Below are positions 14,900-17,275 of a DNA stretch of 17,275 nucleotides, piece by piece. Every line of letters starts with the position of its first letter. Position 1 is the first letter of the stretch. Origin of the DNA: Clostridiales bacterium (GTDB taxonomy: Bacteria; Bacillota; Clostridia; Lachnospirales; CAG-274); NCBI GenBank assembly GCA_021202835.1, contig JAJQCI010000062.1, positions 1 to 17,275 on the forward strand. Reading direction: 5' to 3'. The position numbers were made by a program, and so were the translations under genes. Under the pieces are notes generated by a model, which was not told the origin of the DNA, did not search any database, and was given only the letters and a program-made list of their open reading frames with translations.

Positions 14900-15634
14900 A
14901 TTAAAGCTATTATTTTGGCCGCCGGCTATGCAACAAGACTATATCCCGTTACAAAATATTACCCCAAGCCTTTGCTTAAAATTGGCGGCAGAACAATGAT
15001 GGATTTTATAACCGATGAGATAAATACAATTCCCGAAATTGACAAAATATTTGTTATTACAAACCACAAAATGTGCAAATATTTTGACAGCTGGCACGAA
15101 ACACGAAGCGACAAAGCTAAAATTACTGTTATTGACGATAATACCTCAGATGAAAATATCAGACTGGGTGCCATTGGGGACATTGCTTATACCATTAAGC
15201 AGGGCAAAATCGACGACGATCTGCTTATAATCGCAGGAGATAACTTTTTCACATATCCCATTAAGGATTATTATGATTATTTTAAGAAGGTTGGCGCTGA
15301 CTGCTGCTGTGTTATGGATATTTACGACAAAAATATTCTCAGGTCGGTTGGGGTAGCTGAGCTTGACGAAAACAACCGCCTTATAGGTATGGAAGAAAAG
15401 CCGGCCGAGCCCAAGAGCAACAAGGCGGTTTATGCTACCTATCTTTACACAAAGGAAACGGCAGGGCTTTTTGATAAATATTTAAATGAGGGAAATGCTC
15501 CCGACGCCCCCGGAAACTTTTTAAACTGGCTCTATAAAGTAAAAGATGTATACGCATGGACTATGACAGGTGACTGCTATGACATAGGCACCTGCGGCGA
15601 ATACATAAAAATAAGAAAACAATTTTCAAAATAA
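14900..15634 (+). CDS. Sugar-phosphate nucleotidyltransferase, rare AUU start
   Basis: Transfers a nucleotide from an NTP to a sugar-1-phosphate (NTP_transferase family, similar to RmlA- or GalU/ManC-like enzymes) for envelope sugars; the exact sugar is unknown. It has 244 residues. The nucleotide-binding signature is at the very start, MKAIILAAGYATRLYPVT, with PKPLLKIGG after it. IIAGDNFF supplies the metal-binding aspartate (about residue 109), and MEEKP follows (about 165-169). The frame upstream has no ATG, GTG or TTG next to a ribosome binding site. The homologous Met aligns with ATT, spaced 7 nt from AAGGAG. Starting at TTG 14915 would remove the first strand of the fold. It is a short form, with no acyltransferase domain. 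Confidence 0.88.
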   Translation: MKAIILAAGYATRLYPVTKYYPKPLLKIGGRTMMDFITDEINTIPEIDKIFVITNHKMCKYFDSWHETRSDKAKITVIDDNTSDENIRLGAIGDIAYTIKQGKIDDDLLIIAGDNFFTYPIKDYYDYFKKVGADCCCVMDIYDKNILRSVGVAELDENNRLIGMEEKPAEPKSNKAVYATYLYTKETAGLFDKYLNEGNAPDAPGNFLNWLYKVKDVYAWTMTGDCYDIGTCGEYIKIRKQFSK

Positions 15635-15640
15635 AACGAA

Positions 15641-15676
15641 AAACAGCCGTTTCCTTAACCGGGGAAGCGGCTGTTT
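15641..15676. terminator. Bidirectional terminator between nucleotidyltransferase and ClC genes
   Basis: AAACAGCCGTTTCC (15641-15654) pairs with GGAAGCGGCTGTTT (15663-15676), 14 pairs with one G-U and an 8-nt loop. T-rich tracts follow on both strands. It serves the convergent genes on each side. Confidence 0.85.
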
Positions 15677-15732
15677 GCTTTATAAAATTAATTTTGATTT
15701 GTATGTTTTGAAGCTTCTTACTTTAGTAATCA

Positions 15733-15744
15733 CTGATTAATCAG
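15733..15744. repeat. Short perfect palindrome
   Basis: CTGATTAATCAG is a 12-bp perfect palindrome 21 nt past the ClC stop. It could be a protein-binding site. It may also be chance in AT-rich sequence. Confidence 0.25.
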
Positions 15745-15765
15745 CTCACGGCATTTTTAACAAAT

Positions 15766-17275
15766 TTAAAGCTTTCTTTCTCTGTGGAAATATTCATCGG
15801 CATACTGAAGGTCTTTTTCATAGAGAAGAACGACCAGCTCGTCTCCGCTCTTTATAATAACATCGCTCTTTGGCACGATGGTTTCGCCGTTTCTGTGTAT
15901 GGTAACAATCAGAAGGCTTTCGGGAAGCTCAAGCTCTCTTATGGCTTTATGAACAACCGCCGACGACATATGTATGGGGATTTCTATTTCAACACGCTTT
16001 CCCTTATACTCCTTTTCGCCTGCCTGTTTTTTAAGTGTGTTGTGAAGAATCATTTCATAAACAGGGCCGCAGCCGAAAACCTCGGTGGTCAAAAATGAAA
16101 CGATTGTAACAACGCTTAAAAATAAAAACTGGCTGAAGCTGCCTGTCATTTCGCAGACAAGAATTATACCCGTTACAGGGGCTTTTGTCACTGCGCCGAA
16201 AAAGCCGGCAAGTGAAACAGCCACGAAAAAGCCCAGACAGTCGGGGTTTGCTCCGAAGTATTTTACGAATATACCCGAAAAGAAGGCTCCGCAAAGGCCG
16301 CCAATCGTCAGAAGAGGAAGGAAAATTCCCCCCGGCGCCTTTGAAGCAAAGCAGAACTGGGTAAATAAAAACTTAACAATAAGCATAACCCCTATAATAC
16401 CAAGGCCGTAGCCTTCCTCCGGCAGAGAATCTATAAGAGAATGGCCGCCGCCCAGAAGCTGGGGCAGGGTAAGGGCGATTATGCCGGTAAGTATAAAAGC
16501 CGGAACGGGCTTTAAAAAATCGGGAATTTTGAAAAGCTTACCGTAGTTGTTTGCGCCGAAAATAATGCAGTTGTTAAACAAAACCGCAATAATACCCAGC
16601 GCCACGCCCAAAATTATAACATAGTGCATCTGACCGTGGGGAATTCGATTAACGGCGCCGAAGGTAAAAACAGGGGCCGAGCCGAAAACCTTTTTTGAAA
16701 CCATATCGGCCGTTATTCCCGTGAGCATTCCGCCGATGAGAACATATTTGTTAAATGATTTGTGAAGCTCCTCCATAACGAAAAGGGCTCCGGCGAAGGG
16801 GGCGTTAAAGGCTGCCGCCAAACCGGCTGCTGCGCCGAAGGTCAGAAGATAACGTTCTCTTGTTTTTGTGCTTTTGAAAATTCGGCTTATGCCTAAGCCT
16901 GTGGCCGAGCCTATCTGAACTGAGGGGCCTTCACGGCCCAGCGACATTCCGGCGCCGAGACAGATAAGGCCGCCCAAAAATTTAAGAACCAAAACCCTAA
17001 GCCAGTTAAACCTCATTTTGCCCAGAAGAACCCCTTCAACCTGGGGTATGCCGCTGCCTGAAATCATAGGCTCTTTTTTAACCATAAGCCCGGCAATTAT
17101 TCCCAAAACAATCAAAACAGCAAACATAAGAATCCCTTTGGGAATAGAATCCACCGCAGAATATAATTTCAGGGCAAAATCGAATATAACAGCCAAGAGA
17201 TATCTGTAGAGGCTTACGACAGCTCCTGCCGCAAGCCCTACGATTATACCCTCAAAAATAACGAGATATTCATAT
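15766..17275 (-). CDS. ClC-type chloride/proton antiporter with TrkA_C domain (5' end outside window)
   Basis: Membrane protein exchanging Cl- (or a similar anion) for H+. The frame is open to the window edge, giving 502 residues here and no start codon, so the apparent TTG start at 17196 is internal. Motifs (numbered from the window edge): GSGIP (73-77), GREGP with gating Glu115, NAPFAGALFVMEE with Glu169 at the internal proton-glutamate position, GGIFLP (315-320), and VYEMIL with the central Tyr406. Together these favour an antiporter over a channel. A soluble TrkA_C/RCK_C-like domain (about 429-496) follows the last membrane helix. Domains of this type bind c-di-AMP or other ligands in K+ transporters, which is an inference here. 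A bidirectional terminator lies downstream. Confidence 0.92.
   Translation of the reverse strand, partial: YEYLVIFEGIIVGLAAGAVVSLYRYLLAVIFDFALKLYSAVDSIPKGILMFAVLIVLGIIAGLMVKKEPMISGSGIPQVEGVLLGKMRFNWLRVLVLKFLGGLICLGAGMSLGREGPSVQIGSATGLGISRIFKSTKTRERYLLTFGAAAGLAAAFNAPFAGALFVMEELHKSFNKYVLIGGMLTGITADMVSKKVFGSAPVFTFGAVNRIPHGQMHYVIILGVALGIIAVLFNNCIIFGANNYGKLFKIPDFLKPVPAFILTGIIALTLPQLLGGGHSLIDSLPEEGYGLGIIGVMLIVKFLFTQFCFASKAPGGIFLPLLTIGGLCGAFFSGIFVKYFGANPDCLGFFVAVSLAGFFGAVTKAPVTGIILVCEMTGSFSQFLFLSVVTIVSFLTTEVFGCGPVYEMILHNTLKKQAGEKEYKGKRVEIEIPIHMSSAVVHKAIRELELPESLLIVTIHRNGETIVPKSDVIIKSGDELVVLLYEKDLQYADEYFHRERKL

Noticed and set aside
15766..17196. ClC protein starting at TTG 17196
   Set aside because: The frame stays open to the window edge with ClC-like hydrophobic sequence, so the real start is outside.
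1..17275. CRISPR array, tRNA, rRNA or phage/transposase genes
   Set aside because: I saw no regularly spaced repeats, cloverleaf patterns or mobility proteins.

Overview
The window looks like a chromosomal segment of an anaerobic, low-GC Clostridia (Bacillota), probably a gut or plant-matter lineage. The evidence is an 8-Cys 2[4Fe-4S] clostridial ferredoxin, strong AGGAGG ribosome binding sites, sigma-A promoters (TTGACT-17-TATAAT, TTGACA-17-TAAAAT), the rplI-dnaB order typical of Firmicutes, a c-di-AMP phosphodiesterase (GdpP) locus, and a secreted pectate lyase. It is mostly housekeeping sequence with a few unusual pieces. I see no phage genes, transposase, CRISPR, tRNA or rRNA.

Layout: a small ferredoxin (+) at 87-257 ends at a bidirectional terminator shared with a convergent minus-strand operon. 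That operon reads pheA (prephenate dehydratase) - gdpP remnant - rplI - dnaB, from a promoter at about 4797-4815. The gdpP gene lacks its membrane-anchor segment and carries a one-base frameshift just before the DHH motif, so the catalytic domain is split. Divergent from pheA is a large secreted pectate lyase (PL1-type) with a calcium-binding linker, an Ig-like domain and a C-terminal beta-rich module. It has its own promoter, a TTG start and its own terminator.

Next, a MATE-family efflux pump and a cytidylate-kinase-like P-loop protein form a two-gene unit (7640-9632). The leader of this unit holds an intrinsic terminator between promoter and start codon, with a mutually exclusive alternative pairing. 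That is the architecture of a riboswitch or attenuator, and the context suggests the guanidine-IV (mepA) class. After a terminator comes a gene-free stretch (9695-10103) with a striking nested set of perfect inverted repeats (9834-10009, 56 base pairs in four perfect stem segments) of unknown function, just ahead of secA.

secA - prfB - rluA-like form a tight plus-strand unit (10104-14800) for protein export, translation termination and rRNA modification. prfB lacks the usual autoregulatory frameshift. A sugar-nucleotidyltransferase follows, apparently initiated at a rare AUU codon (14900), ending in a bidirectional terminator. The right edge holds a minus-strand ClC chloride/proton antiporter with a C-terminal TrkA_C domain, whose 5' end lies outside the window.

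The most interesting items are the MATE leader switch, the nested inverted-repeat element before secA, the AUU start, and the decayed or reorganised gdpP.
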